Assembly: GCA_022819905.1 (NCBI GenBank)
Contig: JAJEGJ010000008.1
Span: 36,697 to 100,696 of the forward strand
From: Alphaproteobacteria bacterium
GTDB taxonomy: Bacteria; Pseudomonadota; Alphaproteobacteria; TMED109
Reading direction: 5' to 3'
DNA length: 64,000 nt
Of the stretch, positions 8,243 through 17,389 are shown one piece after another (positions within the stretch are counted from its first letter, which is position 1; the number at the start of each line of letters is the position of its first letter). A model generated the notes under the pieces. It had not been told where the DNA came from, searched no databases, and saw only the letters and a list, made by a program, of their open reading frames with translations. The position numbers were made by a program, and so were the translations under genes.

Positions 8243-9706
8243 ATGTCGAGGCACCTTCGTATCGCCTCCGTCGATGTCGACACCCGACACTGGATTGGCG
8301 GGCGGCGAATCGCTTCGTCCGACACGTTCGAATTGCTCTCGCCCATCGACCAGCAGCCGCTTGGCGAAATCTGCGCAGCCTCTGCCGGCGAAGTGGACGA
8401 GGCGGTCCGGGCGGCACGGAACGCGTTCCCGGAATGGGCAGCCCTGGGACCGGCAGGCCGCAGACCGATCCTGGAACGTCTGGCGACATGCATTCGCCAG
8501 CACACGCAAGATCTTGCCATTGTCGAAACCCACGACAACGGATCCCTGCTCATCGGAAACGAGAAGAACATCGTGGCGAGGTCCGCGCACAACATTGCGT
8601 TTTTCGCCGAACTTGCATCGCAGATCGATGGCGGAGTCATCGCCGGAGACACCGTCGACAACCACGTTCGCTACGAACCCGCCGGGGTGGCGGCGCTGAT
8701 CACGCCCTGGAACGCGCCGTTGATGCTGAGCACGTGGAAGGTGGGTCCCGCCCTGGCGGCTGGCAACACCGTGGTGCTCAAACCGCCGGAATGGGCTCCG
8801 CTCACCTGCTCAATGCTGGCCGATCTGGCAAGCGAGGCCGGTCTGCCTCCCGGCGTGCTGAATGTTGTGCAGGGCACAGGCGGCGAGGCCGGCGCTTTCC
8901 TGGCGGAGCACCCGGACATCGACCGCATCAGCTTTACGGGCTCACCCGAAACGGCTCGCCGGATCGGGCAGGCCGCAGCCGCATCGTTGACGCCGGTCAG
9001 CTTCGAGCTTGGCGGCAAGTCGCCGTTCATCGTGTTTGCGGATGCCGACGCCGATGCAGCCGCACGAACCATCGCCCACCAGTACATCAATGCCGGGCAG
9101 GTATGCCTCGCCGGGACCCGCGTGCTGGTGGAAAGGAGCATTGCCGAACCGCTGCTCCGCAAGGTTCAGGTTGCGACGGCGAACCTGCCCGTCGGCGACC
9201 CTCGGTCGCGGGCGACCCGCGTTGGTCCGCTGATCCATTCGCGGCAGTTGTCGCGAGTGCACGGTTACGTGGAGCGCGCCTCGGCGAACGGCGCGCGGCC
9301 GGTGTTCGGCGGGCGCCCGCATGCTTTCGCCGAGCTCTACTACGAGCCGACACTCCTGGTCGACGTTGCACCCGACGACGAGATCTTCCAGGAAGAGGTG
9401 TTCGGTCCAGTGCTTACCTGGAACGTGTTCAACGACGAGGAAGAGGCGCTTTCGCTCGCCAATGCGACGCGTTACGGGCTCGCCGCCATGGTCTACACGT
9501 CGGACCGGGCCAAGGCCGAGCGGATGGCCGCCGCAATTGTCGCGGGTACCGTGTGGGTCAACTGCTTCTTCGTTCGCGACCTGGCCGCCCCGTTCGGCGG
9601 GGCGAAGATCTCGGGGATCGGTCGTGAGGGCGGACGTTGGAGTTTCGATTTCTTTTGCGACGTCAAGAATGTAGTCATGCAAAGGGAAAGCTTCGGGAGC
9701 CCGTAG
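8243..9706 (+). CDS. hpaE: 5-carboxymethyl-2-hydroxymuconate semialdehyde dehydrogenase
   Basis: 487 aa NAD-dependent aldehyde dehydrogenase. The Rossmann region has PWNAPLMLSTWK and FTGSPETARRIG; the general-base Glu lies in FELGGKSPF and the catalytic Cys in NAGQVCLAGTR. The frame is open upstream, but the ATG at 8243, four nt after hpaB, gives the normal HpaE N-terminus. In the homoprotocatechuate meta pathway it oxidises the ring-cleavage semialdehyde to 5-carboxymethyl-2-hydroxymuconate. The next gene starts one nt after its stop, indicating tight co-translation. Specificity is inferred mainly from context. Confidence 0.87.
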   Translation: MSRHLRIASVDVDTRHWIGGRRIASSDTFELLSPIDQQPLGEICAASAGEVDEAVRAARNAFPEWAALGPAGRRPILERLATCIRQHTQDLAIVETHDNGSLLIGNEKNIVARSAHNIAFFAELASQIDGGVIAGDTVDNHVRYEPAGVAALITPWNAPLMLSTWKVGPALAAGNTVVLKPPEWAPLTCSMLADLASEAGLPPGVLNVVQGTGGEAGAFLAEHPDIDRISFTGSPETARRIGQAAAASLTPVSFELGGKSPFIVFADADADAAARTIAHQYINAGQVCLAGTRVLVERSIAEPLLRKVQVATANLPVGDPRSRATRVGPLIHSRQLSRVHGYVERASANGARPVFGGRPHAFAELYYEPTLLVDVAPDDEIFQEEVFGPVLTWNVFNDEEEALSLANATRYGLAAMVYTSDRAKAERMAAAIVAGTVWVNCFFVRDLAAPFGGAKISGIGREGGRWSFDFFCDVKNVVMQRESFGSP

Positions 9707-9707
9707 C

Positions 9708-10583
9708 GTGGGTGAGATCGTAAGCGCGGCGGTAGTGGGTCACGTCCCCACCGTCATGCTGGAGGAGGACGTCCGGCGGCGACTCGGCGGCAGCGGACGG
9801 GACACGACCCTGGTCGAGGGCTACCGGCGCCTGAAAGCGCATTTCGAGGCCAGGGCCGTCGATTGCTGGGTGGTCTTCGACACCCACTGGTTCACCACAA
9901 CCGAACACGTCATCGCAGGTGCCCGGCATCACCAGGGCGTCTATACCTCGGAAGAGGTGCCCAGGGTCATTCACGAACTTCCATTCGACTACGCGGGTGC
10001 CCCGGAACTCGCCGAGGCGATCCGGAGCGTGGCAAAGGAACGGCGCATCAGGATGACCAACGCCACCGCGCCGACGCTGCCTCACCACTACCCCACGATC
10101 AATCTCGTCCATCACATGCGCCGTGACGAGAGAATCCTGTCCGCCGGCGTCTGTCAGACCGCAGAGTTCGACGACTATCTCGCTTTCGGGGAGGTCATTG
10201 CTGCCGCGGTGGCGCGCACGCCGGCCCGGGTCGCCCTGCTGGGGAGTGGCGGCCTGTCGCATCGATTCTGGCCGTTGCGAGCCCTGTTCGATCACCAGGA
10301 CTACGATCCAAGCCACGTCATCACGCCCGAAGCGCAGGCCGCGGACCGATATGTGCTGGAATGCTGGGAACGCGGCGACCACGCAGCGGTATGCGACTTC
10401 TACCCGGAGTACCGCCGCCATGGGCCGGAAGGACGATTCGCCCACTACCTGATGCTCCTTGGCGCCATCGGTGGCCGCGCCTGCAAGGCCCGCGGCAAGC
10501 GGTACTCGGCCTACGAGAACTCGATCGGCACCGGCCAGGTCCACGTGGTGTTTGATGTCGGAAACCAGCAGCCCGACGGTTGA
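9708..10583 (+). CDS. hpaD: Homoprotocatechuate 2,3-dioxygenase (class III extradiol, LigB type)
   Basis: 291 aa, starting with GTG one nt after the hpaE stop. Metal-ligand His residues are seen in GHVPTVM (residue 12) and FDTHW (residue 60). The conserved GSGGLSHRFWP block and C-terminal GTGQVHVVF match E. coli-type HpaD/HpcB. It cleaves the homoprotocatechuate ring to 5-carboxymethyl-2-hydroxymuconate semialdehyde using Fe(II) and O2. Its context between hpaE and an hpaG-type gene agrees. This is the LigB-type HPCD, not the VOC-fold HPCD found in Brevibacterium. Confidence 0.9.
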   Translation: MGEIVSAAVVGHVPTVMLEEDVRRRLGGSGRDTTLVEGYRRLKAHFEARAVDCWVVFDTHWFTTTEHVIAGARHHQGVYTSEEVPRVIHELPFDYAGAPELAEAIRSVAKERRIRMTNATAPTLPHHYPTINLVHHMRRDERILSAGVCQTAEFDDYLAFGEVIAAAVARTPARVALLGSGGLSHRFWPLRALFDHQDYDPSHVITPEAQAADRYVLECWERGDHAAVCDFYPEYRRHGPEGRFAHYLMLLGAIGGRACKARGKRYSAYENSIGTGQVHVVFDVGNQQPDG

Positions 10584-10719
10584 CGGGAGACACGCGAATG
10601 GCACTGGAGGGACCTTGGGCAATGTCTGAGCTGCCATCCTTCTTCCCAGGACGTCACGGGCGGCCCAGCTCCCTGGTTCGGGAAGCGGGCGGCCGCGGCC
10701 AGCCCGCAGGGAGCGAGAC

Positions 10720-11658
10720 ATGAGCGTCCTTGATGGTCCGCGCCGGGAGCGACGCCGCGTTCTGCTTGAGGGTCGAGCACAGTGGTGCGAACCGGAGGGA
10801 GAGAGGCTCGCGCTGTCCGACGGTCGCCGGATACCGGAACACAAGGCGGTCTACTTGCCTCCCTGTGAGCCCAGCAAGATCATTTGCGTGCACCTGAACT
10901 ACCGGTCGCGCGCCATCGAATTCGGGCGCGACCTCGAGGGCGAAACCCCGACCTACTTCTCGAAACCGGTGAGCGCGCTCAACGTCCACCGCGGCGACCT
11001 CGTGCGCCCGGCCGGTTGCCACTGGCTCAACTACGAGGGCGAGATCGCCGCGATCGTCGGGAGGCCGATGAAGAACGTATCCGGCGAGGAGGTCTGGGAG
11101 CACATCGCGGGCTTCACCCCGGCCAACGACATCGGCGCGCATGATTTCCGCGGTACCGACGCCGGCTCCATGCTGCGCGTCAAGGGCATGGACGGCTTTT
11201 GCCCGATCGGCCCGGGAATCGTGAGCGGGGTAGACCTGCGGAACGCGGGACTTCGCACCTTTCTCAACGGCCGAATCGTCCAGGAAGGCCCCGTGAGCGA
11301 GATGATCTGGGGGATCGACTATCTCCTCGCGGATCTGAGCCGTCACATCACGCTGCTGCCGGGCGACATCGTGCTGACAGGCACCCCGTGGCACTCGCGG
11401 CCGATGGCGGTCGGCGACATCGTGGAGGTCGAGATCGACGAACTCGGCCGCCTCTCCAACACCGTGGTTGAAGGTCCGGCTCCTGGACAGGCCGTGGGCC
11501 ATCAGCCCGACAACAGCAAGGGGGTCAGGGCGGTAGCGCTGGGCAAGGACTACCACCGCATGAAGACCGAAGGCTACGGCATCGAGCCCGCGGACTACTT
11601 CAACGTCCGCGACGAGTTTCTGCGTCGCAACCGGGAGGAAGGACCGGAGCGTGCCTGA
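10720..11658 (+). CDS. hpaG: FAH-family isomerase/decarboxylase of the homoprotocatechuate pathway (HpaG/HpcE type)
   Basis: 312 aa with a single fumarylacetoacetate-hydrolase domain. The Glu-x-Glu metal motif lies in YEGEIAAIVG and the second block in GFTPANDIGAHDFR; DIVLTGTP is the typical FAH end motif. HpcE is usually a tandem of two FAH domains (decarboxylase plus isomerase). Here only one copy is present, so either both reactions are served by one protein or the partner is elsewhere. AGGGAGC precedes the ATG. The 136-nt gap after hpaD holds no gene. The stop overlaps the next start by 8 nt. Confidence 0.83.
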   Translation: MSVLDGPRRERRRVLLEGRAQWCEPEGERLALSDGRRIPEHKAVYLPPCEPSKIICVHLNYRSRAIEFGRDLEGETPTYFSKPVSALNVHRGDLVRPAGCHWLNYEGEIAAIVGRPMKNVSGEEVWEHIAGFTPANDIGAHDFRGTDAGSMLRVKGMDGFCPIGPGIVSGVDLRNAGLRTFLNGRIVQEGPVSEMIWGIDYLLADLSRHITLLPGDIVLTGTPWHSRPMAVGDIVEVEIDELGRLSNTVVEGPAPGQAVGHQPDNSKGVRAVALGKDYHRMKTEGYGIEPADYFNVRDEFLRRNREEGPERA

Positions 11659-12898
11659 GCCCCGTGCGCCCGGCATCGGAGAGTTGGGCCACCATGAACC
11701 GGCACTCAGGGACGCGATCGACCGTGCGCGACGCGAGATCCCGCTGTATGCCGAACTCCACCAGAATTCGAGGTCCCTTGATCTGCGGGCGCTTCCCAGC
11801 TGCAGCAAGTCCGACCTGACCAACCTGGGCCCGCTGCCGCTGTCCGCCGGCCCGCTGTCGCAGATGTACCGGGTATCGGCGACATCCGGCACCACCGGCC
11901 CGCGCCTGCTGATCGGCTTCACGGAGGGCGACTGGCAGGCGATCCGGGAACAGTACCGCTGGGTGGCGACATGCATCGGCATCGGGAACGCCGACGTCCT
12001 GCTGAACACGCACGGCGGAGGGCTCTGGATCGGCGCTCCGTCGCTCGATGAACTGGCGCATGCCTGCGGCGCCGCCACCGTGCCTTGCGGGCCGACGGGG
12101 GCAGCTCAGGTCATCGAATGGCTGCGGGAGTTGCCGGTGACGCTGATCTCGGCCACCCCCTCCTACATGCGCGTGCTCGCCGAAACGGCTGCCCGTGCCG
12201 GAGATGACCTGGAGCGGCTCGACCTCAGGATGGGTCTGCTCGGCGGGGAGGGGTCGAGCGCGTCCCTGAAGCGGAGCACCTCGCGCACATTTGGCAGTGG
12301 CTTTCACTGGCAGGAGTTGTATGGGGCGACCGAATCCGGCGGACCGATCCTGGCGTTCGCACCGCCGAACGACCCGTTTGGCGGTCGACTGAACATCAAC
12401 ACCGAGTACTTTGTGGTGGAACTGCTTCACCCCGACGTGGATGAGCCCGTTGCGGCCGGAGAAATCGGCGAGGTCACGCTGAGCACACCCTACCGCGAAG
12501 GCTCGGTACTGCTTCGATACCGGACGAGGGATCTCGCGGTATCGGCACCGGCAGAGCGCGATTCGTCGGGCTGGCCCCAGATTTCGGCCCTTGTCGGGCG
12601 CGTGGACGACGCCATCAAGGTGCGGGGCGCCCTCGTCTATCCGAGCGTGATCGAAGATGTGCTGGTTGGACAGTTGCTCGAGGGCGCGGAGTGGCGAATC
12701 GAGGTAGACCGGAAGCAGGCCGCACACGACACGATCGCCGTGCGGTACGAGCACCCGGACGATTCTCTCCAATCCGGGCTCTTTGACGACTTGTATCGGC
12801 GCCTCGGAGTCAGACCGTGTCTCGAGGCTGTCCCGCCCGACACGTTCCAGCGGTTCAGCGGCAAGGCCGCCCGGGTCGTGGACAGGCGCGCGGACTGA
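11651..12898 (+). CDS. Phenylacetate-CoA ligase-like adenylate-forming enzyme
   Basis: 415 aa, GTG start overlapping the FAH gene by 8 nt. The AMP-binding P-loop reads SATSGTTGPRLLIGFT; YGATESGGP is the A5 adenylate motif, and YRTRDLA with GRVDDAIKVRGALVYPS match the C-terminal hinge and A8 of PaaK-type ligases. PaaK proteins activate phenylacetate or related aryl acids to CoA thioesters. Such a ligase is not part of the classic HPA meta pathway, which uses free acids. It may broaden the operon to another aryl acid or divert HPA. The protein is slightly shorter than typical PaaK (~430-440 aa). Confidence 0.82.
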   Translation: MPEPRAPGIGELGHHEPALRDAIDRARREIPLYAELHQNSRSLDLRALPSCSKSDLTNLGPLPLSAGPLSQMYRVSATSGTTGPRLLIGFTEGDWQAIREQYRWVATCIGIGNADVLLNTHGGGLWIGAPSLDELAHACGAATVPCGPTGAAQVIEWLRELPVTLISATPSYMRVLAETAARAGDDLERLDLRMGLLGGEGSSASLKRSTSRTFGSGFHWQELYGATESGGPILAFAPPNDPFGGRLNINTEYFVVELLHPDVDEPVAAGEIGEVTLSTPYREGSVLLRYRTRDLAVSAPAERDSSGWPQISALVGRVDDAIKVRGALVYPSVIEDVLVGQLLEGAEWRIEVDRKQAAHDTIAVRYEHPDDSLQSGLFDDLYRRLGVRPCLEAVPPDTFQRFSGKAARVVDRRAD

Positions 12899-13070
12899 CG
12901 GACCCCGGGACTCGCGAGCAGGCCCGAAGCAGATACCGTCGGCCAATGGGCGGGCACGGATGCGGTGATCTGACCCTGCGGCGGTCGTGCCGCCCGGGGA
13001 AACTTCTCGCTCCGCTCGACGTACGAACCTGGCGCCACCCGGACTGCTCGACAAGGAAGGCGGAAGATTG

Positions 13071-13652
13071 ATGGCTGAACCGATGGAGACCAGCCCCGCC
13101 GCGACGGATTCACTCGGTCAGCTCTCGCGAGCCGCGACATTCGAAAGGCACGCCCTCGCACGGCTCGCGGAGGAAGTGGAGACCCCGGTCGATCCGGCGG
13201 TGTTCTCCGCTGCGTTCGATCTCTTCCGGGCCGCCAACCGCTTGATGTACGACTTCGAAGCGAACGTTCACCGACCGCTCGGAATGTCCTGGGCAGGCTT
13301 CAGGGTGCTCTTTTGCACGTGGATCAAAAACGAAGTCGAGCCGCGCGAACTGGCGAGGCTGTGCGCGGTATCCAGGGGCACGGTATCCAGTGTCCTGAAC
13401 ACGCTTGAGCGCGACGCACTCGTCAACCGCCGGAAGCAATCGGCGGACAGACGGGTGGTGACGGTGATGATCACCGACAGGGGTCGCCGCCGCGTAAAGG
13501 AAGCGTTCGAGCTCCAGCACACCCGCGAGCGCCAATGGCTGGGGGCCTTCGATCCGGAGGATATCGCCGGTCTCGTGGCACTGTTGCGACACCTGCTCGA
13601 ACTGCCGAGACCGGAGGTCCGGGCTGAATCGTCCGCTCGGAAGGCCCCTTAG
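13071..13652 (+). CDS. MarR-family transcriptional regulator
   Basis: 193 aa. ATG 13071 follows GGAAGGCGGAAG; the frame is open further upstream without a better start. The winged-helix region reads ELARLCAVSRGTVSSVLNTLERDALVNRR, and the wing DRRVVTVMITDRGRRR is typical MarR. Flanking helices would form the dimer interface. Same strand and end of the hpa cluster suggest an HpaR-like repressor released by an aromatic ligand and acting at the 6760-6771 palindrome (inference). The 172-nt gap before it could hold its own promoter. The N-terminal ~40 residues are longer than in many MarRs. Confidence 0.85.
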   Translation: MAEPMETSPAATDSLGQLSRAATFERHALARLAEEVETPVDPAVFSAAFDLFRAANRLMYDFEANVHRPLGMSWAGFRVLFCTWIKNEVEPRELARLCAVSRGTVSSVLNTLERDALVNRRKQSADRRVVTVMITDRGRRRVKEAFELQHTRERQWLGAFDPEDIAGLVALLRHLLELPRPEVRAESSARKAP

Positions 13653-13855
13653 GCGCCTGCCCGGCGTCGAGTGGCCTGAATCGAAGCAACGCTGGTCGCG
13701 ACGGGAGCTCGAACGTTGGACGGACGATGATGGTTGATGAGGGACCGGAAGATCTCGCCGCAGCCCGCGTCTTGCCGGACACCCCGGCGCCGCCGCCTGG
13801 ATCGCGAGCGGCCGAGGAGGTTCGTCGACCTATTCCGCCGGCGGCCGGGGACGGC

Positions 13856-15214
13856 TCAGCCGGACAACACCTGTGGGAGCCACAGCGCGAGCACGGGAAA
13901 GGCGAGGAGTAATCCCACGCGCAGCAGTTCAGCGCAAAAGAACGGGGCAACGCCACGGAAGATCTCGATCATCGGCGTGTCCCGGGCCAGGGCCGAGATG
14001 ACGAAGGCGTTCATCCCCACCGGTGGCGTGATCAGCCCGAGTTCCACCACGATGAGCGCAAGAATCCCGAACCAGATCTTCAGATGCTCGGTCGACATGC
14101 CGAACCCTGCCCCGTCCGCCGTCATGTAGAGCCCTCCGTTGAGGTCCACGAGTACCGGCCAGAAGAACGGTATGACGAGCAGGATCATGGACAGACTGTC
14201 CATCAGGCAGCCGAGAAAGATCAGTGCCAGCAGGAGGAGGAGCAGTACCACCATGGGCGCCAGGCCGGTCGCAAGGATCCACTCGGCCGTCGCTTGCGGC
14301 AGTCCGATGCGCGACATGTAGATCTTTAACAGCTCCGCACCGAACAGGATCAGGTAGATCATCCCGGTCGTGCCGGCGGTCTCCCGCAGCGCCTCGACCA
14401 ACTCCGCTCGGCGGATCTGACGGGTCCAGGTGCCGTAGAGCCAGACCAGGGTCACGCCGATGGCGGCGGCGGGTGTCGGGTTGTAGAAGCCCGCGTAGAT
14501 GCCGCCCAGGACGATTCCGAAGATGGCGAGCACCGGAACGATGCCCACCGTGGCATCGCGGAACTCCGCGGCGTCGACTCCTTCGTGACGTGGGCCCGCC
14601 TCGGGCCGAATGGCCACGTAGATGGCAATGGTCAGCAGGAATAGCAGGACCGCCAGCACCCCCGGCAGCAACGCCGCCGCGAACATGGTGACGATGTTTG
14701 CCTCGACGATGATCGCGTAGATGATGAGGACGACCGACGGCGGGATCAGGATGCCCAGCACCCCGCCCGCCGCGAGCGAGCCGGTCGCAAGCGCCCCCGA
14801 ATAGCGGTAACGCTTGAGTTCGGGCAAAGCGACCCGACCCATGGTCGAGGCCGTGGCGAGGGACGAGCCACAGACTGCGCCAAAGCCCGCGCAGCCGGCG
14901 ATCGCGGCCATCGCCGTGCCGCCCCTGAGCCAACCAAGCCAGGCATTGGCCGCACGGAACAGGGCCATGGAAAGCCCCGCCTTGCCGGCAAGCGCTCCCA
15001 TCAGGACGAACATCGGCACGACCGACAGGTCGTAGATCGAGAACTGCCCGTACGCGAGCGTCTTCAGCTGGTTCAGGACCAGTGCCGGCCCGTCGACGAG
15101 CGCAATGCCGACGCCGCCCACCAGAATCATCGCGTAGGCGATGGGCAAGCGGATGGCGATCATCGCGGCGAGGGCAGCCAGCGAGCCCACGCCAAGGAGG
15201 ATGGGTTCAACCAT
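13856..15214 (-). CDS. dctM: TRAP transporter large permease (DctM)
   Basis: 452 aa with about 12-13 hydrophobic segments. SSLATASTMGRVALPELKRYRY and LAAGGVLGILIPPSVVLIIYA are diagnostic DctM loops. The ATG at 15214 overlaps the small-permease gene by 8 nt. It forms the Na+-coupled membrane channel of a tripartite ATP-independent transporter for organic acids. It is the last gene of a dctP-dctQ-dctM operon that converges with the MarR gene of the aromatic operon, so an aromatic acid substrate is possible but unproven. Confidence 0.92.
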   Translation of the reverse strand: MVEPILLGVGSLAALAAMIAIRLPIAYAMILVGGVGIALVDGPALVLNQLKTLAYGQFSIYDLSVVPMFVLMGALAGKAGLSMALFRAANAWLGWLRGGTAMAAIAGCAGFGAVCGSSLATASTMGRVALPELKRYRYSGALATGSLAAGGVLGILIPPSVVLIIYAIIVEANIVTMFAAALLPGVLAVLLFLLTIAIYVAIRPEAGPRHEGVDAAEFRDATVGIVPVLAIFGIVLGGIYAGFYNPTPAAAIGVTLVWLYGTWTRQIRRAELVEALRETAGTTGMIYLILFGAELLKIYMSRIGLPQATAEWILATGLAPMVVLLLLLLALIFLGCLMDSLSMILLVIPFFWPVLVDLNGGLYMTADGAGFGMSTEHLKIWFGILALIVVELGLITPPVGMNAFVISALARDTPMIEIFRGVAPFFCAELLRVGLLLAFPVLALWLPQVLSG

Positions 15215-15728
15215 CTCGCGTCTGGCCGGCAACTCCGCGCGCGTTCTCGACCAGTGTGATCGCGGCCGCCGCGACCAGCAGCACCAGGGACAGGACGATA
15301 GGTATGAAGCCTATCCACACAGGTACTTGCAGGATCGCGGTGACGTAGTTGTACTCCTTCTGATCGAGAAGGCCGGCGTACATCCGCCAGAGGAGCAGCA
15401 CGCTGAAGAGAAGCGCGACGAAGGAGGCCAGCAGCTTGAGCACCGAGAGTGTCCGTCGGCCAACGCCAGAGGTGAAGATGTCCGCCGTCACATTGGCTCC
15501 GGTAAGTTCGCAGTAGGGCAGGAAGGCGAAAGCCGCGACGGCGATGCCGATCTGGGTGATCTCAAAATCTCCGGGGAACGGAACCCAGACCATGCCGCCG
15601 ACGACGGAGGCGACATGCATCGCCACCACGGCCAGGACGATCAACCCGCCAAACAGTGCCCATGCATCGACGACGGCGGCAACGGCACCAGGAAGTCCCG
15701 AGCGGCCCGCGCGGGCGGCGGTTGCCAC
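15207..15728 (-). CDS. dctQ: TRAP transporter small permease (DctQ)
   Basis: 173 aa with four hydrophobic helices (approximately residues 14-35, 50-70, 88-110 and 130-160) as expected for DctQ. The start is the GTG at 15728, which overlaps the TAG of dctP by one base (TAGTG). A longer in-frame reading extends deep into dctP and is rejected. DctQ pairs with DctM to form the membrane part of the transporter. The coupled start and stop codons imply translational coupling. Confidence 0.87.
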   Translation of the reverse strand: MATAARAGRSGLPGAVAAVVDAWALFGGLIVLAVVAMHVASVVGGMVWVPFPGDFEITQIGIAVAAFAFLPYCELTGANVTADIFTSGVGRRTLSVLKLLASFVALLFSVLLLWRMYAGLLDQKEYNYVTAILQVPVWIGFIPIVLSLVLLVAAAAITLVENARGVAGQTRDG

Positions 15729-16771
15729 TAGTTCGCCCTGGAGTTGACCGCGATCTGCCCGCGCGCCTTGCGTACCAGCGCCGCCCCGTCGATACCCTGC
15801 GAAGAGACCTCCTCTATCCACCGGTCAACCACCGGAGCGAGCGCAGTTCGGAAGGCCTGGGTTTCCTCTTCGCCCAGCGTGACGTGGGTGTTGCCCTGGT
15901 CGGTCGCGAACTTGATCCCGAAATCGTCGGTCGTACGCCAGATCCGACCCACCTCGCCCCACCAGTCGCGGCTGGATGCGTCCCGGAAGGCCTGCTGGAT
16001 GTCCTCCGGCAGCTGGTCCCACCGTCGCTTGTTCATCGAGACCTGGAAGACGACCGTGCCGAAGCGTTCCTTCTCGATGCCCTCGATCTGGTAATCGGTC
16101 TGCTCGTGGATTTTCAGCGGTGGAATGATCTCCCAGGGAATGAGCGCCCCGTCGACCACGCCCTTCTGCAGTGACGGCGGCAGGTCCGGGACCGGCATCG
16201 CCACGGGAATCGCGCCGAGCGCCTCGATGATCCAGACGCCCGTACGAGAGGGAATGCGGAGCTTCGTGCCGGCCAGATCGTTGGGTCGGCGAACCGGCAT
16301 GTCCCGCATGTGGATGCCCATGCCCGCGTGGACATGCAGGAACATCACTTCGACGCCTTTGTACTCCGTGGCCAGGTCACTCTCGAACAGGTCGTGGAGC
16401 GCGAGGTTCGTGGCTACCGGATCATTCTTGAAGACCGTCGGAAGCCCGAAGACTTCAGAACGCGGGAACGAACCGGGGGTATAGCCGTTGACGGTCCAGA
16501 CCAGATCCACGACGCCATCGCGCACTTGCTGGATGAGCTCGGGCGGGCGGCCGCCGAGGGTCATCGCCGGAAAGATCTCGATCTTCACGCGGCCACCGGA
16601 TCGTTCCTCTACTGCCCTTGCCCACGGCTCCAGCATTTCCGTCTGTGCCGGTGCCTTTGCGCCGAGAAAGTGATGCAGCTTGAAGGTGTAATCCTGCGCC
16701 TGGGCCGCCACGGATATGGTCAGGGCGGCGCCGGCGACGAGCGCCGACTTGCGCAGACCTGGATGCATCAT
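15728..16771 (-). CDS. dctP: TRAP transporter substrate-binding protein (DctP)
   Basis: About 347 aa. The N-terminus has two Lys/Arg, a hydrophobic core and an AQA cleavage site (AAQAQD), so it is periplasmic. The body follows DctP order: KLHHFLGAKAPAQ, then TLGGRPPELIQQVRDGVVDL, then DLAGTKLRIPSRTG, the region with the Arg that binds substrate carboxylate. ATGs at 16771 and 16768 both follow GAGG; a TTG at 16783 is less likely. It delivers an organic acid to the DctQM channel encoded next. Specificity is unknown. Confidence 0.9.
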   Translation of the reverse strand: MMHPGLRKSALVAGAALTISVAAQAQDYTFKLHHFLGAKAPAQTEMLEPWARAVEERSGGRVKIEIFPAMTLGGRPPELIQQVRDGVVDLVWTVNGYTPGSFPRSEVFGLPTVFKNDPVATNLALHDLFESDLATEYKGVEVMFLHVHAGMGIHMRDMPVRRPNDLAGTKLRIPSRTGVWIIEALGAIPVAMPVPDLPPSLQKGVVDGALIPWEIIPPLKIHEQTDYQIEGIEKERFGTVVFQVSMNKRRWDQLPEDIQQAFRDASSRDWWGEVGRIWRTTDDFGIKFATDQGNTHVTLGEEETQAFRTALAPVVDRWIEEVSSQGIDGAALVRKARGQIAVNSRAN

Positions 16772-17091
16772 CTTGCCTCGCAACGCGTGTGGACGGTGCC
16801 AATGATCTTATTGGAACCCTCTGCAAGGGCGTGAACCGAAACTTCCTGACGTCGGGGGAACCCACGCCCGCCGGCCAGAGATGCCGCGACACCAACGACG
16901 ACGTCAAGCAACCGGGCATCGTGAGTGCCCGCGCGACCGAAAGCAGGCATCTCAGCCGGATTGTGGCGGCACGTGACGGGTCAATACCTTCAAGCTGCCT
17001 AGCGTCCCTTGTGATTCTCGGGTCGGGGCGGACAGGGTGGCATCGCCTTGTCGACAACCCTCCGCCGTATATCCTGCACGCACGATCGTGG
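16772..17091. other. Intergenic region between TRAP operon and tRNA cluster
   Basis: 320 nt between the divergent dctP gene and tRNA-Pro. It should contain the promoter of the TRAP operon (minus) and of the tRNA pair (plus). I recognise no ORF, repeat or strong promoter match. Confidence 0.4.
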
Positions 17092-17169
17092 CGGAGCGTG
17101 GCGCAGCCTGGTTAGCGCACTTGTCTGGGGGACAAGGGGTCGCCGGTTCAAATCCGGCCGCTCCGACCA
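17092..17169 (+). tRNA. tRNA-Pro (GGG)
   Basis: 78 nt including encoded CCA. The acceptor stem CGGAGCG pairs with CGCTCCG, with discriminator A and CCA at 17167-17169. The anticodon stem CTTGT/ACAAG closes the 7-base loop CTGGGGG, giving anticodon GGG. GGTTCAAATCC is the T-loop. It lies 19 nt upstream of a tRNA-Gln and is probably co-transcribed with it. Confidence 0.96.
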
Positions 17170-17188
17170 TGTTTGGCGTCCCGGTTGT

Positions 17189-17262
17189 TGGGCGGTCGTC
17201 TAATGGTAGGACGGCGGGTTTTGGTCCCGTAAATGTTGGTTCGAGTCCAGCCCGCCCAGCCA
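17189..17262 (+). tRNA. tRNA-Gln (TTG)
   Basis: 74 nt with encoded CCA. Acceptor TGGGCGG pairs with CCGCCCA, discriminator G. The anticodon loop TTTTGGT gives anticodon TTG (reads CAA, and CAG by wobble). The T-arm contains GGTTCGAGTCC. In organisms using GatCAB this tRNA is charged with Glu and then amidated; gatCAB is in this window. Confidence 0.96.
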
Positions 17263-17389
17263 GCAACATGCCGCTGCCGGCGGCACGGACCTCGCATGCA
17301 CGGCGGCTCCACAAGCTGCGCGCTCCAACGTATGCTGACGGTCGGACGTCTCGATCCAGATTGGTACCCGTGAGCGCGCGGCTTGCGGG

